DNA of 64,000 nucleotides from Thiogranum sp963752745 (GTDB taxonomy: Bacteria; Pseudomonadota; Gammaproteobacteria; DSM-19610), in contig CAVWAK010000040.1 of the NCBI GenBank assembly GCA_963752745.1, positions 1 through 64,000 on the forward strand. The letters are read 5' to 3'. The position numbers and the translations under genes are program-made. Of the stretch, positions 8,762 through 17,960 are shown in pieces (the stretch's first letter is position 1; each line of letters starts with the position of its first letter). The notes beneath the pieces are model-generated. The model saw nothing but the letters and a program-made list of their open reading frames with translations. It was not told the DNA's origin and made no database searches.

Positions 8762-10114
8762 CTATTCCAGGCCCAGTTTCTTCAGACGGTAACGCATTGC
8801 CCGGAAAGTGATGCCGAGCAGTTTGGCGGCCGCTGTTTTATTGTTGTCGGTCTGTTCCAGTGCGTGGAGGATGGCCTGTCTTTCGATGTCCTCCAGGTAG
8901 TCTTCGAGTGATACGCCTTCGGGTGGTGTCAGTGCGCCTGGCGTACCATTATCTACTGGACCAGGTGTGTCAGAGGCGCGAAGAGCCAGGTCGTCAACCT
9001 GTATGTCCCTGCCTTCGCTGAGGGTGAGAGCGCGCTCGAGAATATTTTCCAGCTCGCGGACATTGCCAGGGAACGGATAGCGTTGCAGTGCGTCAATGAC
9101 ATCCTGCTGGAGCTCTGGTGGAGTACTGCTCTGGTCGCTGGTCAGTTTTGCGAGTATTTGCCGGGCGAGTTCAGGGATGTCTTCGCGACGGTTTCGTAGA
9201 CTGGGGACTTGCAGTTCGATGACGTTGATCCGGTAGTACAGATCCTGTCGAAAGTCGCCAGCGTCTACAAGATTGGCCAGATTTTTGTGAGTTGCCGACA
9301 GAATGCGCACGTCGACAGGGGTTTCCTTTTGTTCGCCCACCGGTCGTACCGCCTTTTCCTGAATGGCGCGCAGCAGTTTCACCTGCATTTGCAATGGCAG
9401 TTCGGCGACTTCGTCGAGAAACAGCGTGCCGCCATTGGCCGCCTGGAACAGGCCCTCCTTATCAGTAACGGCACCGGTGAAACTGCCTTTTGTGTGGCCG
9501 AAAAATTCACTTTCCATCAGCTCCGAGGGTATGGCGCCACAATTGACCGGTACGAAGGCCTGTTCGTTGCGCGGCCCTTTGGCATGGATCAGGCGCGCTA
9601 CCAGCTCCTTGCCAGTACCCGACTCACCACTTATATATACCGGCGCCTGGCTGCGCGCCAGTTTGGCAATGGTCGAGCGGATGGTCTGCATCACGGCTGA
9701 ATCGCCCAGCAGGGTATCGCGGCTACGGCGGTCTCTCTTGGGGAAGTCACCCAGCTTGAGGGCGCTGTTGACCAGATTGCGCAGGATTTGCAAGTCAACG
9801 GGCTTGGAGACGAAATCGAAGGCGCCCACCTTGAGCGCCTGCACAGCCGTTTCCATGTTGCCGTGTGCGGTAATTACTGCAACGGGCAGTTCGGGGTAAT
9901 CGATTTGTATGGTTTCTACCAGCTCCAGGCCGTCGCCGTCGGGCAGGCGCATGTCGGTAAGGCAGAGATCGAAATGATTTTCAGTCAGCAGAGCGCGTGC
10001 GTCAGAAAGATTCGCGGCGGATCGGGTGTCGATGTTCATTCGGCCGAGCGTTAGTTCGAGCAATTCGCGGATATCGGGCTCATCGTCGACAATAAGGGTG
10101 AGTGGTTTGCTCAT
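8762..10114 (-). CDS. pilR: PilR, sigma-54-dependent response regulator
   Basis: A 450-residue NtrC-type activator. The receiver domain starts SKPLTLIVDDEPD, with the phospho-acceptor Asp near residue 54 in LCLTDMRLPDG. The AAA+ domain has Walker A GESGTGKE and the sigma-54 contact loop GSFTGAV. The C-terminal Fis-type helix-turn-helix ends NKTAAAKLLGITFRAMRYRL, typical of PilR. I chose the ATG at 10114 because it overlaps the pilS stop by one base and gives the standard receiver N-terminus. The known family role is to activate pilA transcription from a sigma-54 promoter, and such a promoter is present upstream of the adjacent pilin. Confidence 0.93.
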   Translation of the reverse strand: MSKPLTLIVDDEPDIRELLELTLGRMNIDTRSAANLSDARALLTENHFDLCLTDMRLPDGDGLELVETIQIDYPELPVAVITAHGNMETAVQALKVGAFDFVSKPVDLQILRNLVNSALKLGDFPKRDRRSRDTLLGDSAVMQTIRSTIAKLARSQAPVYISGESGTGKELVARLIHAKGPRNEQAFVPVNCGAIPSELMESEFFGHTKGSFTGAVTDKEGLFQAANGGTLFLDEVAELPLQMQVKLLRAIQEKAVRPVGEQKETPVDVRILSATHKNLANLVDAGDFRQDLYYRINVIELQVPSLRNRREDIPELARQILAKLTSDQSSTPPELQQDVIDALQRYPFPGNVRELENILERALTLSEGRDIQVDDLALRASDTPGPVDNGTPGALTPPEGVSLEDYLEDIERQAILHALEQTDNNKTAAAKLLGITFRAMRYRLKKLGLE

Positions 10115-11715
10115 TAACTTAAGCTGTCCTGACGTTGTTCCACGAAGTGTATGCGAAAACAACTGCCGCCGCCCGCTTCAGGCGTGTAGCTTAGCTGGCC
10201 ATGGTTGGTTTCACAGAGCTCCCGGGCAATGAACAGTCCGAGTCCGGTTCCGCTGGCTTCAGTCGTATAGAAAGGTTCGAATATCTGGTCGGCTGTTTCG
10301 CTGTCGATACCTTCGCCGTTATCGACGACATCAAGCTGAATGGAATTGTGCGCATCACTTTGCGCTCGTAACAGCAACTGTGCCGGATCACCCCCATGCC
10401 TCAGAGCATTCTGGCACAGATTGGTCAGAATCTGATGTAACTGCCCAGGATCAACGTGCAGTTGCAGATCGGGGGGGCTGACAATTAATTGCAGCTGTTC
10501 TGGCTGGAGTTGCTCCATGTGCATAAACTCGTCTTTGAAGTCTGACAGCCAGTCCTGTAACACCAGTTTCTGTGGCTGGTTGACGGATCGCCTGGACAGT
10601 TGCAGCACGTTTTCAATAATGGTGTTTACGCGCCGTGTGTGGGTGCCGATGATTTCGGTCAGTCGTTTATCGCCGTGATCCAGTTGCTCGGATTCCTCCA
10701 GCAACTGGGCGGCGTGGCTGATGGCGCCCAGTGGGTTGCGGATTTCGTGGGCAATACTGGCGGTCAGGCGACCCAGTGAAGCCAGTTTTACCTGCTGGGT
10801 TTGCTGGGCAAGCTGGGCACTGTCTTCCAGCAGGATCAGTGCGCCCTGGCCCTGGGCAGTCTTGAGGGCGCCAAAGCGAGGCAGCAGTGAGCTTCCAGCC
10901 GACCCGGTAATTGCCTGCGCTTGCCATCCGCTGTCCAGTTTCCACTGTTGCAGCTGGCTTTCCAGTTCAGGGGCGACGGCTGCGAGCTGTTGTGTTGACG
11001 GGTTATCAAGACCAAGCAGCTTCTGCGCCGTGTCGTTAACCAGACGGATAGTATTGTTGTTGTCGACGACCAGCAATCCTGACTGCAATTGCTGAATGAT
11101 GTAACGATTCAGCTGCTCAAGATTTTCAAGGTCAATGCCGCGTTGTTCGGCCAGCGCTTCGCCCTCGCGGGCGCGGATAATCAGAATGTGAGTAAGTCCT
11201 GCGGCGATAAATACCACAGCGCCCATCAGTCCGGCGCGGGTGATGTTGCCGGCTCCGGTTTTATCCATTGCCAGATTCGCCAGTCCTGATTCGAACAAAA
11301 CTGCAAGGGCGGCAACGGACGCAAACAGATAGGCGAGCCGCCCGGGGAGCACCCAGGTGCCCACCACAACGGCGATCACCAAAAACACACTCAACGGGCT
11401 GGTGACACCTCCGGTAGCGTGCATGAGCAATGCGATGGCTCCGATATCGGCCAGTATCTGTAACAGAGCCTGACTATCATGACCGGGCCAGCGCATGCGG
11501 GTAGTGAATCCGGCGGCGATGCTGAAGGCGAGATAGGCCATCAACGTCGACCGAAACATGTCTGGTCGCTGGATACCGAAAGGGTTGCTGTCCTGCAGGG
11601 CAAAGTAGAGTACCGCCAGCAATCCTGCGAGTACTACCCGGTAAAAGGTTAATAGCCGTAACGGCTGCCAGTCTGTAAAGGTGCTCGTGGGCTTGGCTGC
11701 ACTCGCAGCAGGCAT
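10114..11715 (-). CDS. pilS: PilS, membrane sensor histidine kinase
   Basis: A 533-residue sensor kinase. The N-terminal 190 residues hold about six membrane segments (for example VVLAGLLAVLYFAL and LSVFLVIAVVVGTWVL). A PAS-like linker follows (LLVVDNNNTIRLVNDTAQ), then the HisKA box SIAHEIRNPLGAISHAAQLL and a catalytic ATPase domain with GEGI and GTGLGLFIARELC. It shares an operon with pilR (overlap of one base). PilS in Pseudomonas senses inner-membrane pilin levels and controls PilR phosphorylation; the same job is inferred here from pairing and the nearby pilin. Confidence 0.92.
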   Translation of the reverse strand: MPAASAAKPTSTFTDWQPLRLLTFYRVVLAGLLAVLYFALQDSNPFGIQRPDMFRSTLMAYLAFSIAAGFTTRMRWPGHDSQALLQILADIGAIALLMHATGGVTSPLSVFLVIAVVVGTWVLPGRLAYLFASVAALAVLFESGLANLAMDKTGAGNITRAGLMGAVVFIAAGLTHILIIRAREGEALAEQRGIDLENLEQLNRYIIQQLQSGLLVVDNNNTIRLVNDTAQKLLGLDNPSTQQLAAVAPELESQLQQWKLDSGWQAQAITGSAGSSLLPRFGALKTAQGQGALILLEDSAQLAQQTQQVKLASLGRLTASIAHEIRNPLGAISHAAQLLEESEQLDHGDKRLTEIIGTHTRRVNTIIENVLQLSRRSVNQPQKLVLQDWLSDFKDEFMHMEQLQPEQLQLIVSPPDLQLHVDPGQLHQILTNLCQNALRHGGDPAQLLLRAQSDAHNSIQLDVVDNGEGIDSETADQIFEPFYTTEASGTGLGLFIARELCETNHGQLSYTPEAGGGSCFRIHFVEQRQDSLS

Positions 11716-11718
11716 GGT

Positions 11719-11940
11719 TCAGCCGTCCTCGTCGCGGTGCTGGTCACAGCAGTAGAACCTGTCGTTGGCCTGGATCGCCTCGTCGCGCGGGACATACGTG
11801 CCACAGCGGGCGCAGCTGACCATATCACCAACCTTTTTCTTTGGTTTGTTTTCAATCCCGGGGCTTTTTGCCAGCCGGAATAAAATCCACACAACCAGGG
11901 CGATGCCCAGCAAATAGATAAGTAAGCGAATTCCAAACAT
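11719..11940 (-). CDS. PP0621-family small membrane zinc-ribbon protein
   Basis: A 73-residue protein with one N-terminal membrane segment (LLIYLLGIALVVWILFRLA), a basic linker, and a C-terminal metal-ribbon-like part with CARCGTYVPRDEA and FYCCDQHRDEDG. This matches the small PP0621 family often found beside pilS in gammaproteobacteria. It is 3 bases upstream of pilS on the same strand and probably co-transcribed. Its function is not known; the four cysteines and a histidine suggest a bound zinc. Confidence 0.8.
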   Translation of the reverse strand: MFGIRLLIYLLGIALVVWILFRLAKSPGIENKPKKKVGDMVSCARCGTYVPRDEAIQANDRFYCCDQHRDEDG

Positions 11941-11959
11941 GGGTGCAGTGTACGTGGAT

Positions 11960-11984
11960 GGGGACAGATTTTAAATCTGTCCCC
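11960..11984. repeat. Near-perfect palindrome GGGGACAGATTT-T-AAATCTGTCCCC
   Basis: A 12-base inverted repeat with a single central base in the gap between the PP0621 gene and sucC. It has no T-tract, so it is not a standard terminator. Very similar GGGGACAGATTT palindromes occur, from memory, as dispersed elements near REP-associated tyrosine transposases in other bacteria. Here no transposase is beside it. Confidence 0.6.
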
Positions 11985-12026
11985 GAAGCATGGCAGAATA
12001 GGGCCTTTCGCGCATAGGACAGTGCC

Positions 12027-13199
12027 ATGCATCTTCATGAATATCAGGCCAAGCAATTGTTTTCGGATTACGGTGTACCGGTGCCGGACGGCCGCATGGC
12101 CGAGTCGGTTCAGGATGCGGTGGCTGCGGCTAAAGCACTGGGCGGAGATCGCTGGATGGTCAAGGCGCAGGTCCACGCCGGTGGCCGCGGCAAGGCCGGG
12201 GGTGTACAGCTGGTTGACAGCATAGATGCAGTGGAGCAAAACGCTGATCGTCTGCTGGGCGCCATGCTGGCTACCAAACAAACCGGCCAGCCGGGCTTGC
12301 CAATCCACCGCTTGTTGATTGAATCCACTGTGGGCATTGAGCGAGAGCTATACCTCAGCTTGCTGGTCGATCGGGCCAGCGAACGCATTATGGTGATGGC
12401 ATCTGCTTCCGGCGGTATGGATATCGAGGAGGTTGCGGCCGGTGATCCCGCTGCCATCCTCACCGAAGCAGTTCATCCTGCCGTGGGTCTGCAGGGTTAC
12501 CAGTGTCGTAATCTGGCCTTTGGTCTCGGGCTTGAGGGTGGCCAGATAAAATCGTTCACCCGCTTGCTGAGTGGACTCTACCGGCTGTTTGAGCAGGAAG
12601 ATGCCAGTCTGGTGGAAATAAATCCGCTGGTCGTCACCTCGGACGGTAATCTGCTGGCTTTGGATGCCAAGCTGGATATCGAGGATAACGCCCTGTACCG
12701 GCATGCGAACCTGAACGAGCTGCGGGATATCACCCAGGAAGACGAAAAAGAGCGCGCAGCCAGCGAACACGGTCTTAATTACATCACTCTGGAAGGCGAC
12801 ATAGCCTGTATGGTCAACGGCGCTGGCCTGGCCATGGCAACCATGGACCTGATCAAGCTGCATGGTGGTGAGCCGGCGAATTTCCTTGATGTCGGTGGTG
12901 GCGCGACGGCGGAACGCGTGGCAGAAGCGTTCAAGTTGATACTGTCAGATAAAAAAGTGCGCGCCATCCTGGTGAATATCTTCGGTGGAATTGTGCGCTG
13001 TGACCTGATCGCCGAAGGCATCATCCAGGCCGTTGAGGAAGTGGGCGTGGATCTGCCAGTGGTAGTGCGGCTTGAGGGTACCAATGTGGAGCAGGGAAGA
13101 ATGCTGCTGGCGAACTCGGGCCTCAGTGTTATCACCGCCGATGGGCTGACCGATGCCGCGCAGAAAGTTGTCGGTGCCGTGAAGGAGGCAGGTCAATGA
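12027..13199 (+). CDS. sucC: Succinyl-CoA synthetase beta subunit (ADP-forming)
   Basis: A 390-residue TCA-cycle subunit that, with SucD, interconverts succinyl-CoA and succinate with nucleotide phosphorylation. It starts MHLHEYQAKQLF, the standard SucC N-terminus, has the ATP-grasp domain (KAQVHAGGRGKAGGV, around residues 46-60), the metal-binding EINPLVV, and the C-terminal CoA-ligase part with NIFGGIVRCD. The stop overlaps sucD by 4 bases, giving a coupled pair. Length is normal. The 2-oxoglutarate dehydrogenase genes, often adjacent in enterics, are not present here. Confidence 0.96.
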   Translation: MHLHEYQAKQLFSDYGVPVPDGRMAESVQDAVAAAKALGGDRWMVKAQVHAGGRGKAGGVQLVDSIDAVEQNADRLLGAMLATKQTGQPGLPIHRLLIESTVGIERELYLSLLVDRASERIMVMASASGGMDIEEVAAGDPAAILTEAVHPAVGLQGYQCRNLAFGLGLEGGQIKSFTRLLSGLYRLFEQEDASLVEINPLVVTSDGNLLALDAKLDIEDNALYRHANLNELRDITQEDEKERAASEHGLNYITLEGDIACMVNGAGLAMATMDLIKLHGGEPANFLDVGGGATAERVAEAFKLILSDKKVRAILVNIFGGIVRCDLIAEGIIQAVEEVGVDLPVVVRLEGTNVEQGRMLLANSGLSVITADGLTDAAQKVVGAVKEAGQ

Positions 13200-14071
13200 G
13201 TATTCTGGTCGACAGCACTACCCGGGTTATCTGTCAGGGGTTTACTGGCAAGCAGGGTACTTTTCATTCGGAGCAGGCGCTGGCCTACGGTAGTCGGCTG
13301 GTAGGCGGCGTCACCCCTGGCAAGGGTGGTCAGAGCCATCTCGATTTGCCGGTTTTTGATACGGTGCAGGATGCCGTGCGTGAAACCGGTGCCAACGCCA
13401 GCATGATCTACGTGCCTGCGGCCTTCGCCGCTGATGCCGTACTGGAAGCCGCTGATGCAGGTATTGAAGTGATTGTCTGCATCACCGAGGGTATTCCGGT
13501 GCTGGATATGCTCAAGGTAAAGGCCGCGCTGGCAGGCGGCGATGCCAAACTGATAGGGCCTAACTGTCCAGGCATTATCACTCCCGGCAGTTGCAAGATC
13601 GGCATTATGCCTGGTGCCATACACCAGCCTGGTGGCATCGGCATTGTGTCGCGCTCCGGCACTTTAACCTATGAAGCGGTGTATCAAACTACGCAGGCCG
13701 GACTGGGGCAGAGTACCTGTGTAGGCATCGGCGGAGATCCGATTCACGGGCTCGAATTTACTGATTGCCTGGAGCGTTTTGAGCGCGACCCGGATACCCG
13801 TGGTGTCATCATGGTGGGCGAAATTGGAGGCAGTGCCGAGGAACAAGCGGCCGAGTTTATCCAGGCGCACATGAGCAAACCTGTAGTGGCCTATATTGCC
13901 GGTGTTACGGCGCCACCGGGTAAGCGCATGGGGCATGCTGGTGCGATTATCAGTGGCGGCAAGGGGACTGCTGAAGCCAAGTTTGCCGCGCTGGATGCGG
14001 CCGGTGTGGCTGTTGTACGTTCGCCTGCCGATATGGGTGCGCGAATGGTTGAGGTACTGGGTGCTGCCTGA
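13196..14071 (+). CDS. sucD: Succinyl-CoA synthetase alpha subunit
   Basis: A 291-residue partner of SucC, carrying the CoA-binding Rossmann domain (CQGFTGKQGTFHSEQAL near residue 13) and the phosphorylated active-site histidine in KRMGHAGAIISGGKGTA (His247 by count). Start and stop are standard, and the ATG overlaps the sucC stop. The 3' end overlaps the proposed GTG start of nadE, so sucC, sucD and nadE are likely one transcript. Confidence 0.96.
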   Translation: MSILVDSTTRVICQGFTGKQGTFHSEQALAYGSRLVGGVTPGKGGQSHLDLPVFDTVQDAVRETGANASMIYVPAAFAADAVLEAADAGIEVIVCITEGIPVLDMLKVKAALAGGDAKLIGPNCPGIITPGSCKIGIMPGAIHQPGGIGIVSRSGTLTYEAVYQTTQAGLGQSTCVGIGGDPIHGLEFTDCLERFERDPDTRGVIMVGEIGGSAEEQAAEFIQAHMSKPVVAYIAGVTAPPGKRMGHAGAIISGGKGTAEAKFAALDAAGVAVVRSPADMGARMVEVLGAA

Positions 14072-15725
14072 ATCCCGCCCCGAAAATAGCAACCTGCGCC
14101 TGGTGATGGCGCAGTGCAATCTGCTGGTTGGCAATATATCGGCGAACACCGAACAGGTAGTGCTGGCAGCCAGGCGAGCGCGGGATGAATTTGCTGCCGA
14201 CCTGGTAGTCTTTCCGGAACTAACCCTGACAGGCTATCCACCTGAGGATTTGCTGCTGCGTCCGCAGTGCCAGACGCTGGTGGATGCTGCCCTGGAGCAG
14301 ATTCTGCGGGAGGTCAGCGGTATTCATATACTGGTGGGTCACCCACAGCAGGCTCCTGAAGGGAGATTCAACTGCGCTTCGCTGCTATATGACGGGCGCG
14401 TGATCGCGTCCTGCAGGAAGCATCACTTACCGAACTACAGTGTCTTCGACGAAAAACGTTATTTCCTGCCCGGCCAGGGTTTCAGTGTGGCTGAAGTGGC
14501 TGGCATCCCGTTAGGCATAACAATTTGCGAAGACATCTGGATGCCTGAGCCGGCCCGGGCTGCCGCCGATGCCGGTGCTCGTATGCTGGTCAATCTCAAT
14601 GCCTCACCCTTTCACATCGGCAAGCGCGATGAACGTGAAGCTGAAGTTGCCAGACGTGCTCGTGATACTGCGTGCCCGGTTGTTTATGTCAACCTGGTAG
14701 GCGGCCAGGATGAGCTCGTCTTCGATGGCGAATCCTTTGTCCTGGATGCCACGGGTCAGGTCTGTGCGCGCGCACCTGCCTTCGAGGCCGGCCTGCACGT
14801 AGTCGATTTCAGTATCGATGGTGACAGCGTCAAACCGCTTCCGGCAGAGGTGACGGCGCACTCTGATGCGTTGGCGAGTATTTACCAGGCCCTGGTACTG
14901 GGTGTGCGCGATTACATTGAGAAGAATGGTTTCCACGGCGCCGTTATCGGCTTGTCGGGTGGGGTGGACTCGGCGCTGACACTGGCGATAGCAGTTGACG
15001 CTATTGGTGCCGGGCAGGTCGAAGCTGTGATGATGCCGTCGCGCTATACCGCGGATATGAGTCTTGAAGACGCGCGTGCCGAAGCGGAGATACTGGGCGT
15101 GAGTTATCTCGAGATCCCTATCGAAAAGCCGTTTGAAGCATTTCTTGACGTTCTTTCCAGTGCCTTCGCCGGTAGCGCGCGCGATACCACCGAGGAGAAC
15201 ATCCAGGCGCGTTGCCGTGGCCTGATTCTCATGGCATTGTCCAACAAGCAGGGGCGTATCGTGCTGACCACCGGTAACAAGAGTGAAATGTCGGTAGGTT
15301 ATGCCACGCTCTACGGCGATATGGCGGGTGGTTTTGCGCCAATCAAGGATGTGCCAAAGCTGCTGGTTTACGCGTTGTGTGAATACCGGAACGGTATTTC
15401 CCCTGTGATTCCCCAGCGAGTGATTGATCGTCCGCCGTCCGCAGAACTGGCACCTGATCAGAAAGATGAGGACTCGTTGCCGCCCTATGAGGTGCTGGAC
15501 CCGATACTGGAAGCTTATATAGAAGGTGACAGGAGTATCGAGGATATTGTCGGTCTGGGCTTCGAAGAAGCCACTGTGCGCCGTATTGCAGGCCTGGTCG
15601 ATCGTAACGAGTACAAGCGGCGTCAGTCCCCGCCGGGAGTGCGCATCAGTCAGCGCGCCTTTGGTCGTGACCGGCGCTACCCGATTACTTCGGGTTATTT
15701 GCGTGCCCGGCCGGGAGCCAAGTAG
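14061..15725 (+). CDS. nadE: Glutamine-dependent NAD+ synthetase
   Basis: A 554-residue two-domain enzyme that amidates nicotinic acid adenine dinucleotide to NAD+. The N-terminal nitrilase-type glutaminase has the Glu-Lys-Cys triad in FPELTLTGYPPE, KHHLPNYSVFDE and ICEDIWMPEP. The C-terminal synthetase has the PP-loop GLSGGVDSAL and TGNKSEMSVGYATLYGDMAG. I chose the GTG at 14061 because GAGG sits six bases upstream and it gives a usual-length protein; the ATG at 14106 would cut into the first beta strand, and longer starts reach deep into sucD. It overlaps the sucD end by 11 bases. Confidence 0.93.
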   Translation: MLPESRPENSNLRLVMAQCNLLVGNISANTEQVVLAARRARDEFAADLVVFPELTLTGYPPEDLLLRPQCQTLVDAALEQILREVSGIHILVGHPQQAPEGRFNCASLLYDGRVIASCRKHHLPNYSVFDEKRYFLPGQGFSVAEVAGIPLGITICEDIWMPEPARAAADAGARMLVNLNASPFHIGKRDEREAEVARRARDTACPVVYVNLVGGQDELVFDGESFVLDATGQVCARAPAFEAGLHVVDFSIDGDSVKPLPAEVTAHSDALASIYQALVLGVRDYIEKNGFHGAVIGLSGGVDSALTLAIAVDAIGAGQVEAVMMPSRYTADMSLEDARAEAEILGVSYLEIPIEKPFEAFLDVLSSAFAGSARDTTEENIQARCRGLILMALSNKQGRIVLTTGNKSEMSVGYATLYGDMAGGFAPIKDVPKLLVYALCEYRNGISPVIPQRVIDRPPSAELAPDQKDEDSLPPYEVLDPILEAYIEGDRSIEDIVGLGFEEATVRRIAGLVDRNEYKRRQSPPGVRISQRAFGRDRRYPITSGYLRARPGAK

Positions 15726-15793
15726 ATTTGAAATTCATCCTGCTTTAACTGTATTGTTAGCCGACTGACTCGGCCTCAAAAGGGGAGCGACAC

Positions 15794-16132
15794 ATGAAAA
15801 AAATTGAAGCTGTCATAAAGCCGTTCAAGCTGGACGATGTGCGCGAAGCGCTGTCCGGTATCGGCATTACTGGAATGACTGCCATTGAGGTTAAGGGATT
15901 TGGGCGCCAGAAAGGCCATACCGAGCTGTATCGTGGTGCTGAATACGTGGTGGATTTTCTGCCCAAGGTGAAACTTGAAGTTGTCGTCAAGGAAGAGGAC
16001 GCCGAGCGTTGTATTGAAACAATTACCAATGCCGCGCGTACCGGGAAAATCGGTGACGGCAAAATTTTTGTTACCCCTGTTGACCAGGTGGTGCGTATAC
16101 GTACCGGCGAAACTGACGGCGACGCTGTTTAG
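15794..16132 (+). CDS. glnB: Nitrogen regulatory protein P-II
   Basis: A 112-residue trimeric signal protein that reports glutamine, 2-oxoglutarate and ATP/ADP status. It has the signature MKKIEAVIKPFKLDDVREAL, the uridylylated Tyr51 in the T-loop (YRGAEYVVDFLPK), and the C-terminal TGKIGDGKIFV. It sits alone between nadE and a strong terminator, with a GGGGAG ribosome site. The lack of an adjacent amtB makes GlnB more likely than GlnK, but the two are hard to separate by sequence. Confidence 0.93.
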   Translation: MKKIEAVIKPFKLDDVREALSGIGITGMTAIEVKGFGRQKGHTELYRGAEYVVDFLPKVKLEVVVKEEDAERCIETITNAARTGKIGDGKIFVTPVDQVVRIRTGETDGDAV

Positions 16133-16159
16133 GCAGGTTTTGTGGTGAATAAATCAGCA

Positions 16160-16186
16160 GGACAGGTTAAACGCCTGTCCTTTTTT
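16160..16186 (+). terminator. Terminator after glnB
   Basis: GGACAGG, a 7-base loop and CCTGTCC are followed by six T. It lies 28 bases beyond the glnB stop and reaches the last codon of convergent bamD. Confidence 0.88.
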
Positions 16187-16937
16187 ATGGGGTCGACGGA
16201 GCTGGCGGGGTGACAGTGTTTATGTCCAGCACGCGCTGGGCATCGTCTGATAGACCGTGCAGTTCCATCTGGGTATAGGCGCGAATCAGCACTTTGAGGG
16301 CATCCTGGGCAGCCGGGGTGCGCTGATAGTTCTCAACGACATACTTGGCACGGTTGGCTGCGGCAACATAAGCGCCGCGCTTCATGTAATACTCGGCGAC
16401 GTTGATTTCATACTGTGCCAACGTGTTGTGCAGAAACACGATGCGCTGTTTGGCGTCAGGTGTATAGCGGCTGTCGGGGAATTTTTTCACCAGCAGGGTG
16501 AAGTCATTGAATGCGTCGCGCAGCGCACGCGTATCCTTGTCCGATGGTTCGCGCGAGGATAGTCGATCGACAAGGTTAGACCCGCGGGTGTAGTTGGTCA
16601 GTCCCTTCAGGTAATAGGCGTAGTCGATGTGCGGGTTGCCCGGGTTATTGCGGATAAAGCGATCCGCAGTGGCAATGCAGGAATCCGGTTCGTCGAACTT
16701 GTAGTAAGCATAGGCAATTTCAAGTTGTGCCTGCTGGGCAAACTTGCCAAAAGGGTGGCGCGCTTCAAGTTGTTCGAATGTATTGATGGCCGTTTCATAG
16801 TCACCGGACGTCAATGCCGCCTTGGCCTTGTCGTAAAGCTCCTGGGCCGACATATTGGCAAATTCATCGTCTGGCGAGCCCGCGCAACCAAATATGAACA
16901 GTACTGCCAGAAGAGATAAAGGGCGTAACCAGCGCAT
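16185..16937 (-). CDS. bamD: Outer membrane assembly lipoprotein BamD
   Basis: An essential lipoprotein of the BAM complex that helps insert beta-barrels into the outer membrane. I chose the ATG at 16937 because AGG lies just upstream and it gives a compact lipoprotein signal ending FIFGC, where Cys18 would be lipidated. The mature part has TPR repeats: ELYDKAKAALTSGDYETAI, FAQQAQLEIAYAYYKFDEP, YAYYLKGLTNY and YYMKRGAYVAAANRAKYVV. About 250 residues, as usual. It diverges from rluD, an arrangement conserved in enterics and pseudomonads. Confidence 0.93.
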   Translation of the reverse strand: MRWLRPLSLLAVLFIFGCAGSPDDEFANMSAQELYDKAKAALTSGDYETAINTFEQLEARHPFGKFAQQAQLEIAYAYYKFDEPDSCIATADRFIRNNPGNPHIDYAYYLKGLTNYTRGSNLVDRLSSREPSDKDTRALRDAFNDFTLLVKKFPDSRYTPDAKQRIVFLHNTLAQYEINVAEYYMKRGAYVAAANRAKYVVENYQRTPAAQDALKVLIRAYTQMELHGLSDDAQRVLDINTVTPPAPSTP

Positions 16938-17012
16938 CAGCCTGTAAATCCGCATTTTCAGTGTTAAAGTGAAATTGTAAAGCGCCACCCCCCCGCTTGG
17001 CCACTAACTTCT

Positions 17013-17960
17013 ATGTCAGAACAGATTAAATTAAGTGCTCGTATCCCCGAAAATGCCGCTGGTCGGCGTTTCGACCAGGTGTTGGCAGAGCTGTTTTCGG
17101 ATTATTCACGCAGCCGGCTGCAGCAATGGGTCCGTGACGGAGCGGTGCTGCTTGACGATCGGTGTGTGGTAGCCAAGTACCGGGTCAGCGGTGGTGAGTG
17201 GGTGGAGATCGTAGCCGAGCTCCCCGAAGACAGTGAAGTTTTGCCGCAGGCAATACCGCTGGATGTGCGCTATGAAGATAAACATCTGCTGGTGATCAAT
17301 AAGCCGGCAGGCCTGGTGGTTCATCCTGCAGCAGGCAATCGCGATGGAACATTGCAGAATGCGCTGTTGCACTATGATGCAGGGCTGGCAGCACTGCCGC
17401 GTGCCGGTATCGTCCATAGGCTGGATAAAGATACCAGCGGGCTAATGGTGGTCGCGCGTCAGTTGAGTGCCCACAAGTCGCTGGTCGAACAGCTGCAAGC
17501 ACGCAGCGTACATCGTGAATACCTGGCTCTGGTGCAGGCCCAGGTGACTGCAAGTGGCCATGTAGATGCGCCGATCGGGCGTCATCCGCGCGATCGACTG
17601 CGCATGGCGGTGGTGGAATCGGGGAAGCCGGCAGTGACTCACTACCGGGTGCTCGAGCGTTTTCCAGCGCATACACTTGTCGAGGCCAGGCTCGAGACCG
17701 GGCGCACCCACCAAATCAGGGTGCACATGGCATATATCCACCACCCTTTGGTCGGAGACCCACTGTATGGCGGACGTTTCCGACTGCCGGCGGGGGCTTC
17801 GGAGGCGCTTGCCGAGGTGCTACGCAAATTTCGCCGCCAGGCTTTGCACGCCCGCCGACTGGAGTTTATCCATCCGGCCAGTGGCGAGCCCGTTGGTTGG
17901 GAAGCCGAGCTGCCGGTCGATTTTGAACACCTGCTGGCGGTGCTCAGGGAAGCTTCATGA
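17013..17960 (+). CDS. rluD: 23S rRNA pseudouridine synthase RluD
   Basis: A 315-residue RluA-family enzyme that makes pseudouridines in helix 69 of 23S rRNA (1911/1915/1917 in E. coli). It has an N-terminal S4 RNA-binding domain (RRFDQVLAELFSDYSRSRLQ) and the catalytic motif HRLDKDTSGLMVV with the active Asp near residue 138. The pairing with divergent bamD and downstream pgeF supports RluD rather than RluC. Its stop overlaps the pgeF start by 4 bases. Confidence 0.93.
   Translation: MSEQIKLSARIPENAAGRRFDQVLAELFSDYSRSRLQQWVRDGAVLLDDRCVVAKYRVSGGEWVEIVAELPEDSEVLPQAIPLDVRYEDKHLLVINKPAGLVVHPAAGNRDGTLQNALLHYDAGLAALPRAGIVHRLDKDTSGLMVVARQLSAHKSLVEQLQARSVHREYLALVQAQVTASGHVDAPIGRHPRDRLRMAVVESGKPAVTHYRVLERFPAHTLVEARLETGRTHQIRVHMAYIHHPLVGDPLYGGRFRLPAGASEALAEVLRKFRRQALHARRLEFIHPASGEPVGWEAELPVDFEHLLAVLREAS

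Noticed and set aside
13896..14060. Upstream extension of nadE to 13896
   Set aside because: It would overlap 165 more bases of sucD, and the added residues are not NadE-like.
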